Positions 9,227 to 17,551 of a stretch of 64,000 bases of DNA are shown here, one piece after another. The stretch is from an uncultured Kangiellaceae bacterium (GTDB lineage: Bacteria > Pseudomonadota > Gammaproteobacteria > Enterobacterales > Kangiellaceae). The DNA lies in the NCBI GenBank assembly GCA_905479925.1, contig CAJQOL010000013.1, positions 62,001 through 126,000 on the forward strand. The letters run 5' to 3'. The translations under genes were made by a program, and so were the position numbers. Every line of letters starts with the position of its first letter. Within the stretch, counting starts at the first letter, position 1. The notes below the pieces were generated by a model. That model was given only the letters and a program-made list of their open reading frames with translations. It was not told where the DNA came from and did not search any database.

Positions 9227-11215
9227 TTAACTATCAAGAGAGTTTTCGTTTTTGACGCTTTTAGAGGATTGATCCAGCTGAGGGACGTTTGCACCACCAA
9301 GTAGCTTTTCCATTAACGCTTGGATGATTGGGCTCTTTTCAATAAATCCATTAACCGCATTTCCGGCGCCCATTCCTTTAGCTAACTTATCAAAGTAGTC
9401 GCCCTGACCACCAACAATATCGATATTTGCGTTCTTAAGCGCTGATGCAAGAACGGATGCTTGGTCGCTAGAAATCTCTTTGTTAGCGTCAATCGAAGCT
9501 AATACTTCTTTCAATTGGTACTCAAGATTCAGTCTAAACTCTTCAAACTCTCTTGAAGCGGTATCCATGTTGTTCATCGCAGCAAATTTCTCTACCAACG
9601 CGTCAGCTTCAGCTTTACCTTTTTCTCGAACAACATCCGCCGAACTGATACCAATTTCCTTAGTTGCAACCGCTTCGGCTTTACCAAGTTCCTCGTTTCC
9701 TCGCGCTTCAGCTGTTAGCTTTTCTTCCAACACATTCGCTTCTGCAACACCTTCTTTCTGTAACGAAGCAGCCTTGGCTTCTTGAACTCTAGCTTGTGCA
9801 AAACCTTCTTTCTCAAAGGCATCAGCTTTCGCTTCCATAACATGCGCTTCAGCCAAACCACTAGCAGCCTGAGTTGCCTGATTTCCTTCGGCCAGTTTCT
9901 TGTCTGATTCTGCACGTTTAGCAGACGCTTCTAATTCAGCTTGCGCAATCAAATTGATTTCACGAGATTTATGAACCGCTTTTTGTTCTTCCGCTTCCGC
10001 CTGCTTAACCATTTGAACAAGGCTTTCCTGTGCAGTTGCTTCCGCCGCCAGAATTTTCACTTGCTTCGAACGATCGGCTTCTGAAACTTCCTGAACTTCT
10101 TTAATACGCTCTTCTTCTTCAGCGACTTTTTTCTCGACCGCAATCCTTTCACTAATAGTCTGAGAAATTATTTTCTTTTGCTCCTCAAGCGCCTTGTCTT
10201 TATCGATAACGGAAAGCTCTACTTCTCTTTCACGATTAACCGATTCCATTTGTTGAGCTCTAATAACTCGCTCTTTCTCAATGACAACAGCCTTTTCTCT
10301 GTTTTGCTCAGCAACTTCAATCTGACGCATCTTGACTTGCTCTCTGATCGCTAGCTGCTCATTAGTTTCAATTGCGGCTTGCTCGGCCTTGAGCCTTTCT
10401 TCCTCTTGCACTTTCTGTGTCTCTGCTTGCTCCCTTGCTCTTACTGTTTCAACTTCACGTTTTTGTTTTGACTCTGCATCGATTTGTTGACGTTCAAGGG
10501 CAAGCATCGATTCGCGCGTTTCTACATTCTTTTTGGTAATAGCCAGCTCTTCGTCTTTTTCTAATCGATTTGTTTCAACATTTTGGGTAGCGGTAATTTC
10601 AGTGATTTTCTTGATGCCTTGAGAGTCAAGTATATTGGTAGGATCAAGTTTAGCTTTTGGTGTTTGTTCTAAATAATCAATCGCTACATCTTCAAGAACG
10701 TAACCATTCATATCGTCGCCAATAACTTCGATTATTTTTTCGCGGAATTGAATTCTATTTTCAAATAAGTCCAAGAACATCATGTTCTTACCTACTGTTT
10801 TTAATGCTTCTGAGAATTTAGCATTAAAGAGTTCATTAACGGCTTCTTTATCTGAGGCACGATCTACGCCTATCGATTTTGCAACCCTAAGGACATCGTC
10901 TCTTGTTTCATTTACTCTGAGATAAAATGCAACGGTAATATCCGCTCTAAGGTTATCCTTACAGATCAATCCGTCATTCGCGCGACGGTCGATTTCTAAG
11001 GTTATCAGCGATATCTTCATAACCTCCATTTTATGAATAACCGGTAGCACCATACCACCGGTAAAATGAACCTTCGGTTTGGACGACATATCGTTTACGA
11101 TTAACGCATAACCTTGAGGTACTTTTTTATAAAATGCGCTGAACATAAAGGCTAGCGCAAATATTCCCATGAGAATAAATCCGCCGTAGGTTAAGATTGG
11201 CATTAAAGTTTCCAT
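9227..11215 (-). CDS. Flotillin / YqiK-type SPFH-domain protein
   Basis: N-terminal TM, SPFH-like region (KVPQGYALIVNDMSSKPKVHFTGGMVLPVIHKMEVM), long A/E/K/Q-rich flotillin coiled coil. Confidence 0.9.
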   Translation of the reverse strand: METLMPILTYGGFILMGIFALAFMFSAFYKKVPQGYALIVNDMSSKPKVHFTGGMVLPVIHKMEVMKISLITLEIDRRANDGLICKDNLRADITVAFYLRVNETRDDVLRVAKSIGVDRASDKEAVNELFNAKFSEALKTVGKNMMFLDLFENRIQFREKIIEVIGDDMNGYVLEDVAIDYLEQTPKAKLDPTNILDSQGIKKITEITATQNVETNRLEKDEELAITKKNVETRESMLALERQQIDAESKQKREVETVRAREQAETQKVQEEERLKAEQAAIETNEQLAIREQVKMRQIEVAEQNREKAVVIEKERVIRAQQMESVNREREVELSVIDKDKALEEQKKIISQTISERIAVEKKVAEEEERIKEVQEVSEADRSKQVKILAAEATAQESLVQMVKQAEAEEQKAVHKSREINLIAQAELEASAKRAESDKKLAEGNQATQAASGLAEAHVMEAKADAFEKEGFAQARVQEAKAASLQKEGVAEANVLEEKLTAEARGNEELGKAEAVATKEIGISSADVVREKGKAEADALVEKFAAMNNMDTASREFEEFRLNLEYQLKEVLASIDANKEISSDQASVLASALKNANIDIVGGQGDYFDKLAKGMGAGNAVNGFIEKSPIIQALMEKLLGGANVPQLDQSSKSVKNENSLDS

Positions 11216-11313
11216 TTTTTTGCTCTCCGAAAGTAAATTTTTATTGTCTAAATTTTATGTTGTTCTTGTCTTTGAATACTTTTGTATCAGAATATTACGA
11301 AATACAATGAATT

Positions 11314-11976
11314 TTATTCGCTTTTATTTTGCCTACGAAACTCTTCTTCAGTTACAACTAAGTAACTATCGTCGCTTTCATTGTGTTCTATAATAAATGC
11401 ATTATCGCCCTTGCTTAAGGTCAAATCGCCATGTGTCCGTACCTTGATAATTAGACTTGCGCCGTAATGGCTGCAGTCGGCCTCACCGAAACCACTATCT
11501 GCTCTGCTGGTTCTAATTCGGCAACCGGTACCCAACAATGAACGCCGTAACGGCTCTTGATGAATTCTTTTAAAAAGCCCCTTTAATGGCCGTATCATAG
11601 TTGCTGTTATAGGTATTGCCGCTAGCAAGCTACATACTGCGATTGCGACGTTTATGGCGAACTGCAGTATAGAAATAATGTCGGGAAAGGTTGGCATATA
11701 AATAGTCGCAAAGTAACAAACAAACCAACTATTTAACACGATAAGACTGATCACCACTGATATCGGTACACCAGTAAGCCCAAGCGTCGTTAACAGACCT
11801 GCTATGCCTCCTACTTGCGAGACATCAACATCAATTTCCAGGTCGACTCCAATGTCAAATGCATCGATGTCGAAAAGGCCAATAAGAGTAAGGAGCCAAA
11901 AACCTGAAACTACTACCAAGCCCGTAGAAAAAATGGCGGTAGGAAAAGAGCTTACATTGAGTAAGAATGCGTCCAT
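11314..11976 (-). CDS. YqiJ/NfeD-like OB-fold membrane protein
   Basis: Three or more TM segments, C-terminal beta-rich domain (LLGTGCRIRTSRADSGFGEADC); next to flotillin as in yqiJ-yqiK. Confidence 0.75.
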   Translation of the reverse strand: MDAFLLNVSSFPTAIFSTGLVVVSGFWLLTLIGLFDIDAFDIGVDLEIDVDVSQVGGIAGLLTTLGLTGVPISVVISLIVLNSWFVCYFATIYMPTFPDIISILQFAINVAIAVCSLLAAIPITATMIRPLKGLFKRIHQEPLRRSLLGTGCRIRTSRADSGFGEADCSHYGASLIIKVRTHGDLTLSKGDNAFIIEHNESDDSYLVVTEEEFRRQNKSE

Positions 11977-12142
11977 AACTGCTTCCTTTGTTTAATTATT
12001 AGTATTTGGTTAACAAATGGAGTCAAACTTATAACTCCTACACCATTCCCTGATAATGACATTTTGGACAAATAGTCGATTAAAATAGCGAAGATAGCGA
12101 GGTAAATCAATAACGATTGTCACATCAGTGAATATTTATACA

Positions 12143-12478
12143 CTATTCTTCTTTGTTCATGACAAAATCGATGATTTCCTTTGCCGCTTTTTCTTTTATA
12201 GATAATTTGTCGACAACATCTAGCTCGTAGTGCTTAGCAAGAATCTGATAGTCGTCTTCTGTCAGCGAAATGGTCAATCGCGGCCTCACTGGCTTTTTGC
12301 TCGGCAGGCCCAAAATCTTTCTCATTTGGTCTGATGGTGACAAATCGTTTTGGATAGCTGTCATCTTCAAACGTTTTTGGGCTTCGGTCGAAATATCAAA
12401 AGCAACTTGGGTAGCCCTAATCGCCTTTTTTTCGTTTTGCCAACGTTGTGGCTGTTTTGCTTTCATGGAAGAACTCAA
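12143..12478 (-). CDS. Small protein with two candidate ribbon-helix-helix-like repeats
   Basis: VAFDISTEAQKRLKMTAIQNDLSPSDQMRKIL and LTISLTEDDYQILAKHYELDVVDKLSIKEKAAKEII both read as beta-helix-helix. Confidence 0.55.
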   Translation of the reverse strand: MSSSMKAKQPQRWQNEKKAIRATQVAFDISTEAQKRLKMTAIQNDLSPSDQMRKILGLPSKKPVRPRLTISLTEDDYQILAKHYELDVVDKLSIKEKAAKEIIDFVMNKEE

Positions 12479-12554
12479 TGATTTAATTCACAAAATGCTG
12501 GTAACTGACAAAGCTCTTTTTGAGGCGCTAATGATACTAGCGCCTCAGAAAAAC

Positions 12555-13238
12555 CTATTTTTTCTTCAATCTAGCTAATACGCTTTCAGCGGAGTGTTTG
12601 TCCTTAATAATTCCAGAAGCTTTAAGCTTCCCATCAAGATCATCGCCTTCAAGTTCCTTTTTAAGTTCCATACCAGCTTCCAGTCGATCTTGCTCACTTT
12701 GCTGTTTTTGTTTAATCCTTTCAAGGGATTCACGCGCTGATCCAATTGCTGAGTCGTTATTGGTGACCGTTTGTGTCACCGACTTAGTCGCCTGTTGAAC
12801 CGATTCTCGAGTTTTGACCATAGCCAACTCTCTTTCGTGCTCGGCAATAATTTTTTCAGCTTCTTGAATTTGTGACTTTAGAATCTCAACATTTTTCTCG
12901 TAGTTGGCTAACTCCTCAGCCTGCGACTCGGCTTTAGCTTCCAGCTTAGCAATTTTCTCCGCCACTTCTAGCGCTAAGCTTTCATTGTCTTGTCCTAACG
13001 CTTCAACCGCATACCCCTCATTTTCAGATATTTCTGATTTGACTGAATCTAGACGCCTCTCTGCAGCCATCTTTTTAGCAACGATTTCAGTCAAACCGCT
13101 TTTAGCTTCCGCCAAATTTTCTTTAGATTCATGGATTTCCTGTTCAAAAATACGTAACGACTGTGTATCAACCACTGCCTCACCTATTTCCCTTGCGCTG
13201 CCTCTAATTGCGGTTAATAATTTAGTGATAATATTCAT
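12555..13238 (-). CDS. PspA/IM30 family protein
   Basis: Long alpha-helical protein, IITKLLTAIRGSAREIGEAVVDTQSLRIFEQEIHESKENL... Confidence 0.85.
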   Translation of the reverse strand: MNIITKLLTAIRGSAREIGEAVVDTQSLRIFEQEIHESKENLAEAKSGLTEIVAKKMAAERRLDSVKSEISENEGYAVEALGQDNESLALEVAEKIAKLEAKAESQAEELANYEKNVEILKSQIQEAEKIIAEHERELAMVKTRESVQQATKSVTQTVTNNDSAIGSARESLERIKQKQQSEQDRLEAGMELKKELEGDDLDGKLKASGIIKDKHSAESVLARLKKK

Positions 13239-13284
13239 TCATGCTCTCCTTTTGATTATCCATTTTGCCTTATATAAGGCCTTT

Positions 13285-13692
13285 CTATTTAATAAACTCT
13301 TCTAATGCCTGTAAGCTATCAATTGAATTCTGTGCCAGGGTCACTAGTTCATCGGAAATACTTTCTAACGTCGAACCTCGGGATAGAGCGCCAAAAATAA
13401 CGTAATAATCCTCTATAACAGCAAAAGCGCTTAACGGCATTGGCACATTTAGTTCCAAAAGATACTGATTCATTTGATTCTCTTTATCGGTATGAATTTC
13501 ATCTTTACGAAATAGATAAGATATACAGAGTATTTGAGTATCTGTAACAGTTATGAATATCGGCATTTCTTCCAATTGCGAAACTTCTACTCTTAGAACA
13601 TCTTGCTCGCCTTGAATCCTCAAACAGCTAAAGGTATGTCCTTTAAACTGAAAGCCAGTAATTTGATTAGTAAGTTGTTGAATTGATGTCAC
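13285..13692 (-). CDS. DUF2170 / YjfI-like protein
   Basis: Start re-assigned to GTG at 13692 with SD GGAGAGG; the ORF-track ATG at 13761 lies upstream of the predicted -10 element. Confidence 0.7.
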   Translation of the reverse strand: MTSIQQLTNQITGFQFKGHTFSCLRIQGEQDVLRVEVSQLEEMPIFITVTDTQILCISYLFRKDEIHTDKENQMNQYLLELNVPMPLSAFAVIEDYYVIFGALSRGSTLESISDELVTLAQNSIDSLQALEEFIK

Positions 13693-13730
13693 TGAAAATC
13701 CTCTCCGTTGGATGAATAACTTGCCGTTTA

Positions 13731-13743
13731 GACATAATATGTC
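13731..13743. promoter_or_regulatory. Operator-like site 2, GACATAATATGTC
   Basis: Near-palindrome; exact reverse complement of site 13762-13774; lies around the predicted transcription start. Confidence 0.65.
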
Positions 13744-13747
13744 ATAC

Positions 13748-13776
13748 AGAATATCAATCACGACATATTATGTCAA
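13748..13776 (-). promoter_or_regulatory. Sigma70-type promoter of the YjfI-PspA-flotillin-ATPase operon
   Basis: TTGACA (13776-13771) - 17 nt - TATTCT (13753-13748). Confidence 0.75.
13762..13774. promoter_or_regulatory. Operator-like site 1, GACATATTATGTC
   Basis: Overlaps the -35 hexamer; inverted copy of 13731-13743. Confidence 0.65.
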
Positions 13777-13929
13777 GGTTATTTTCTAAGCCTCTATTTT
13801 AAAATTGGAGCCACCAATCAGATATAGCAGAAGCCCCACATAGTGGCATTGAGTTCAAAGGCCTTCAATGATACGGTTGAAGTTGGAGCAAATACGAATC
13901 AGCAAAATAAACAAATTGGAGAAGCGGAC

Positions 13930-14838
13930 ATGAAAACAATCAAACAGCTCGGTATTTTATTATCGTGCTTAAGTCTATCTTTATTAGCTACGGCGGAGGA
14001 GGCTAAAAAGCCTGAATTAGGTTTCGCAACGACCGAGGTTGCCCCTGGTATCTATATGCTCTCTGGCGTAGGTGGTTTCACAGGCGGTAACATAGGTTTG
14101 TCAATTGGTGATGACGGCGTTGTTATGATTGACGACTCTATGCCACCACTCTTGGACAAAATGAAAGCCGCGGTCAAAAGCATAACAAATAAGCCGGTTG
14201 ATTTTCTCATTAATACTCACGTACATGGTGACCATACGGGTAACAATAAGAGCATGGGCGAAGATGGCACACGCATTGTTGCCCATGATAACTTACGTAT
14301 CAATATGTTAGTAAAAGGACTACAAACGGCGGAAGGCAAAAAGCCAATGCCCAAAGCAGCTCTTCCGGTTATTACCTTTTCTCATGCGATGAGTTTTCAC
14401 CTTAATGGTGAAGATGCTCGTATTTTTCATGTTGCTAACGCGCATACCGATGGCGATGCGGTAATCCATTATAAAAATGCCAACGTTATTCATACTGGAG
14501 ATACTTTTTTCAATGGTATGTTTCCCTACATCGACATTAATAACGGCGGAAACGTAGATGGTTATATAGCGGCTCAAGCTAAAATGATTAGTGTCGCAAA
14601 TGCTGATACGAAAATTATTCCGGGACACGGACCACTATCAAACGTTGCTGAACTTAAAACCTCGCTGGCTATGTTAAAAGATAGCAGAGCGATAATTGCT
14701 AAACTTATTAAACAAGGCAAAACAGAGCAGCAAGTTATCGATGAAAACCCTTTGCAGAAATATCATAAAGATTGGAATTGGGGATTTATTACCACTGAAA
14801 AAATGACCCGGCAAGTCTACAAAAGCCTTAAGCAGTAA
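13930..14838 (+). CDS. Secreted metallo-beta-lactamase-fold hydrolase
   Basis: ATG at 13930 with ggagaag upstream and a signal peptide; HVHGDHTGNN, HTGDTFF, IPGHGP motifs. Confidence 0.88.
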   Translation: MKTIKQLGILLSCLSLSLLATAEEAKKPELGFATTEVAPGIYMLSGVGGFTGGNIGLSIGDDGVVMIDDSMPPLLDKMKAAVKSITNKPVDFLINTHVHGDHTGNNKSMGEDGTRIVAHDNLRINMLVKGLQTAEGKKPMPKAALPVITFSHAMSFHLNGEDARIFHVANAHTDGDAVIHYKNANVIHTGDTFFNGMFPYIDINNGGNVDGYIAAQAKMISVANADTKIIPGHGPLSNVAELKTSLAMLKDSRAIIAKLIKQGKTEQQVIDENPLQKYHKDWNWGFITTEKMTRQVYKSLKQ

Positions 14839-14853
14839 TTCGGCAGGTCTAAA

Positions 14854-14887
14854 AAAGCACCGCTAACATGAAAGATAGTGGTGCTTT
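14854..14887. terminator. Convergent terminator
   Basis: AAAGCACCGCT-N12-AGTGGTGCTTT, 11-bp stem with one wobble. Confidence 0.7.
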
Positions 14888-14937
14888 AAACTGATGATTA
14901 TTCAGCAACTTACGTTGCTACTGTTTTGGCTGCTCAG

Positions 14938-15873
14938 TTAAACTTGAACAGCCATCACATCACAATTAATGTCATCCAAAATTTTCTCAATAGTGCTTCC
15001 TATAAGACCCGAATGGTAACTAGTTCCCATAACCAATAGGTCAATATCATTCGCTTCTACTAAGCTCGGAAGTACTTGCTCAGGATAGCCTTCTTCCAGA
15101 TGCAAATTCTCTTTGGGAAAATTAACTGAGTCAATGGAATCATTAAAGTGCTTCTCATTATCCGCCTTAAGCTGATCGATATAACGGTCATAATTATCCT
15201 GCCCCATTGTAAAGTCCGCTGGCCCCATTCCAGTGCCCATGCCTACCCCAATATCAGTCCATAATTGATACGCGATTGGGTCATAACAATGAGCAACATG
15301 AGTTTTTGCATCAACTCCCGCCGCAACTTCTCGTGAAACCCTTAAAATTTTTGGATCAAGTTCTAAAGAGTGATCATGGCGATTACTAGGATCAATAGCC
15401 GCCATAACATTCGTATATTCAGAACTGGTGTCTGCTTTCGTTAATATAATTGGAACCTTACTAGTTTTTAGCAGTTGCCAATCATTAGGTGTAAAGAGAA
15501 TCTTATTAATCGTTGGGTGTTTATGAGTCGATTTAATAACTAAATCGTAATTACCATCATTGGCTTGCTTGTTTATAGCCTCATAAATAGGTTTAGCCCA
15601 AACAATTTTCATATCGCTACTAACACCGCTGTCTTCTGCAACTTGTAAATAGCTCTTTAGCCAGCGCTTTTTGGTATTAACAAAACCTTTCTTAGCAGCA
15701 TCTAACTGTTCGGAGTCAAAGAATAAACTAGTAACCAACCCACGATTATAAACCGCTAAGAATAGTGTCAGTGACGCATCATATTTCTTTGCCAGGTATA
15801 TGCCCCTTTCCAAGGCAGGTTGCTTGTCTTTGGTTGGATCAAGATCGACAAGGATTTTTTTTATTGAAGTCAT
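14938..15873 (-). CDS. Tandem-domain universal stress protein (UspE-like)
   Basis: Two Usp-like repeats; C-terminal DLLVMGTSYHSGLIGSTIEKIL. Confidence 0.85.
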   Translation of the reverse strand: MTSIKKILVDLDPTKDKQPALERGIYLAKKYDASLTLFLAVYNRGLVTSLFFDSEQLDAAKKGFVNTKKRWLKSYLQVAEDSGVSSDMKIVWAKPIYEAINKQANDGNYDLVIKSTHKHPTINKILFTPNDWQLLKTSKVPIILTKADTSSEYTNVMAAIDPSNRHDHSLELDPKILRVSREVAAGVDAKTHVAHCYDPIAYQLWTDIGVGMGTGMGPADFTMGQDNYDRYIDQLKADNEKHFNDSIDSVNFPKENLHLEEGYPEQVLPSLVEANDIDLLVMGTSYHSGLIGSTIEKILDDINCDVMAVQV

Positions 15874-15975
15874 ATCAGTATCTCCTAAAAGTGTAAACTA
15901 ATCGTGAGTAGTTTTTCCGTTGCAACAGAAATCAATACTAAATATTATTTCATGGAAAATCATCACCTATTCCCT

Positions 15976-15981
15976 ATTGTA
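15976..15981 (-). promoter_or_regulatory. -10 element TACAAT of the Usp promoter
   Basis: Centre is 32 bp downstream of the FNR-box centre, the class-II spacing. Confidence 0.55.
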
Positions 15982-16003
15982 ACTAATTGATTGTTACCTA
16001 AGG

Positions 16004-16017
16004 TTGACATAAATCAA
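16004..16017. promoter_or_regulatory. FNR/Anr-type box TTGACATAAATCAA
   Basis: 9/10 match to TTGAT-N4-ATCAA. Confidence 0.65.
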
Positions 16018-16110
16018 AGATTTTACCTTGTACTATAATATATTCTGGCCCTGAAGAACTCAAACAAAACAAATACTAAAACTCCATATGATTTGCAGAG
16101 AAAAAATCTC

Positions 16111-16659
16111 CTACAGCGATTTCGGCTGTTTATTCTCCTTGTTATCATTCTCGGGAAAAACTAATTCCCCGCTAGAGAATGAAGAACCAAAGGTTAATGC
16201 GGCTGTTGATACTTGTCTGATTGCGGATTGGATTTCATCAGTACTTAAAGGCGAAAGTGGGTGAATAAACACCGAGTAGAGGATTTCATCACCAATAGCA
16301 TAGCGCGCGTCTAAAGCTGTATGATAATTCGCTTTAAGGGCCAATAGTATCAGCTCATCAGTTAGTTTAGAGGCCTCAGCTATTGGGGTAACCATTCTCA
16401 TCCTGTCAGCATTAACATCCCAAATGCAATACACATTAACTGACTGATAAGTGAAACTAATCACGTTATTTTTTACGCTAACATTCTCAGCGTACTGTTG
16501 AATCACCTGATAAAGTGATTCAGGATTCATTACCTCTGAAGCTTTAGCGGCGCTTTCCGCTTTAAGGTTAGTCGATGATAAAAAAAATATAGCGGAGATA
16601 AGTAAAGCAGCGCTTTTCCAAAGACAAACAAGATTAGATATTTTTCTGTTTCCGTACAT
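16111..16659 (-). CDS. Exported hypothetical protein, possibly YbjN/CesT-like fold
   Basis: Signal peptide; SVNVYCIWDVNADRMRMVTPI...LLALKANYHTALDARYAIGDEILY pattern. Confidence 0.5.
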   Translation of the reverse strand: MYGNRKISNLVCLWKSAALLISAIFFLSSTNLKAESAAKASEVMNPESLYQVIQQYAENVSVKNNVISFTYQSVNVYCIWDVNADRMRMVTPIAEASKLTDELILLALKANYHTALDARYAIGDEILYSVFIHPLSPLSTDEIQSAIRQVSTAALTFGSSFSSGELVFPENDNKENKQPKSL

Positions 16660-16840
16660 AATTAGATTCCTTTTAAAGATAGCATTTTAGACTTATTTTT
16701 ATAAATGCTTCGGACAAATAAACGGATAAGTGTGTACTCTTAAAGCTTTATTTAGCCGAAAAATTTGAAAGCATTCTAGTCACAATACCTAGTTGTAAAA
16801 CAAAAAGAAAGTAATCTGAGCATTTATTGAAGGGAGGTTT

Positions 16841-17551
16841 CTAGCGATTAATGTATTCTAGTGCGGTAATTGGGTGATAGATGACATTGTGATAGCTGAG
16901 TTTTACAGGGGAAGGATCAACCACTTCTATGGGAATCTCTCTAGAAATAGCGATATCGAGAGCCATCTGAGTGATATTGACGCTAAATGATGTCCCCATA
17001 AATATAATTTTTTCAGCCTCCTCCATCCTTTGTTGCGCTTCGCTAATTTGGTAGAGTTCGGTATAAAATTCATCGAAAAGTAAAACAAAAGGTTTATAAG
17101 AGTAATCTATTTGCGGCTCATTATTAATTCGAAAAATATGCATAAGCGATTGCTCAAGATTAGAAGAATCTACATCACTCCAAGGCGCTATAATCTTGTC
17201 AACCAGCGGCCCTTGTTCATGAAATAGCGTCATTTGGTCGAGCCTGCCATGAATTGCGATATAATTTTTATTACCGGCCTTACCATCAAGCCCATCGATA
17301 TTTTGAGTAATTAAGCTCTTATCAGCCAGCCAATAGTGAACATCATTTGGACCATGGTTTCTATAGGTGACAAAACGATGATAATACCACTTTAAAAACT
17401 CCCGAGGGTTTTCTAGGTACATCCGGCGTGTCGCCATTTGTTGTGGAGTATAATTGACACTTCCTACCGTCCAATAGCCATCACTTCCTCTAAAGGTTGG
17501 AATTCCACTCTCCGCACTAACGCCTGCGCCGGTAATATAAAGCGTGCTCAT
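16841..17551 (-). CDS. Sir2-family (sirtuin-like) protein lacking the Zn-Cys module
   Basis: GAGVSAESGIPTFRG, TQNIDGL, IHG motifs; no Cys residue; likely start ATG 17551 in ATGA overlap with the EAL gene. Confidence 0.85.
   Translation of the reverse strand: MSTLYITGAGVSAESGIPTFRGSDGYWTVGSVNYTPQQMATRRMYLENPREFLKWYYHRFVTYRNHGPNDVHYWLADKSLITQNIDGLDGKAGNKNYIAIHGRLDQMTLFHEQGPLVDKIIAPWSDVDSSNLEQSLMHIFRINNEPQIDYSYKPFVLLFDEFYTELYQISEAQQRMEEAEKIIFMGTSFSVNITQMALDIAISREIPIEVVDPSPVKLSYHNVIYHPITALEYINR

Noticed and set aside
11977-12142. Possible internal promoter (TTGACT-N16-TACTAA, minus strand) before the YqiJ-like gene
   Set aside because: Plausible, but the match is too weak in AT-rich sequence to list as a feature.
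12904-13305. 133-aa plus-strand ORF opposite the PspA gene
   Set aside because: Antisense to a well-supported CDS; Ser/Ala-rich composition typical of a mirrored coiled-coil gene.
3476-13776. Anti-phage defence island interpretation of the flotillin/PspA/ATPase operon
   Set aside because: No nuclease, toxin or integrase context; the neighbours are housekeeping or envelope genes, so membrane stress is the simpler reading.
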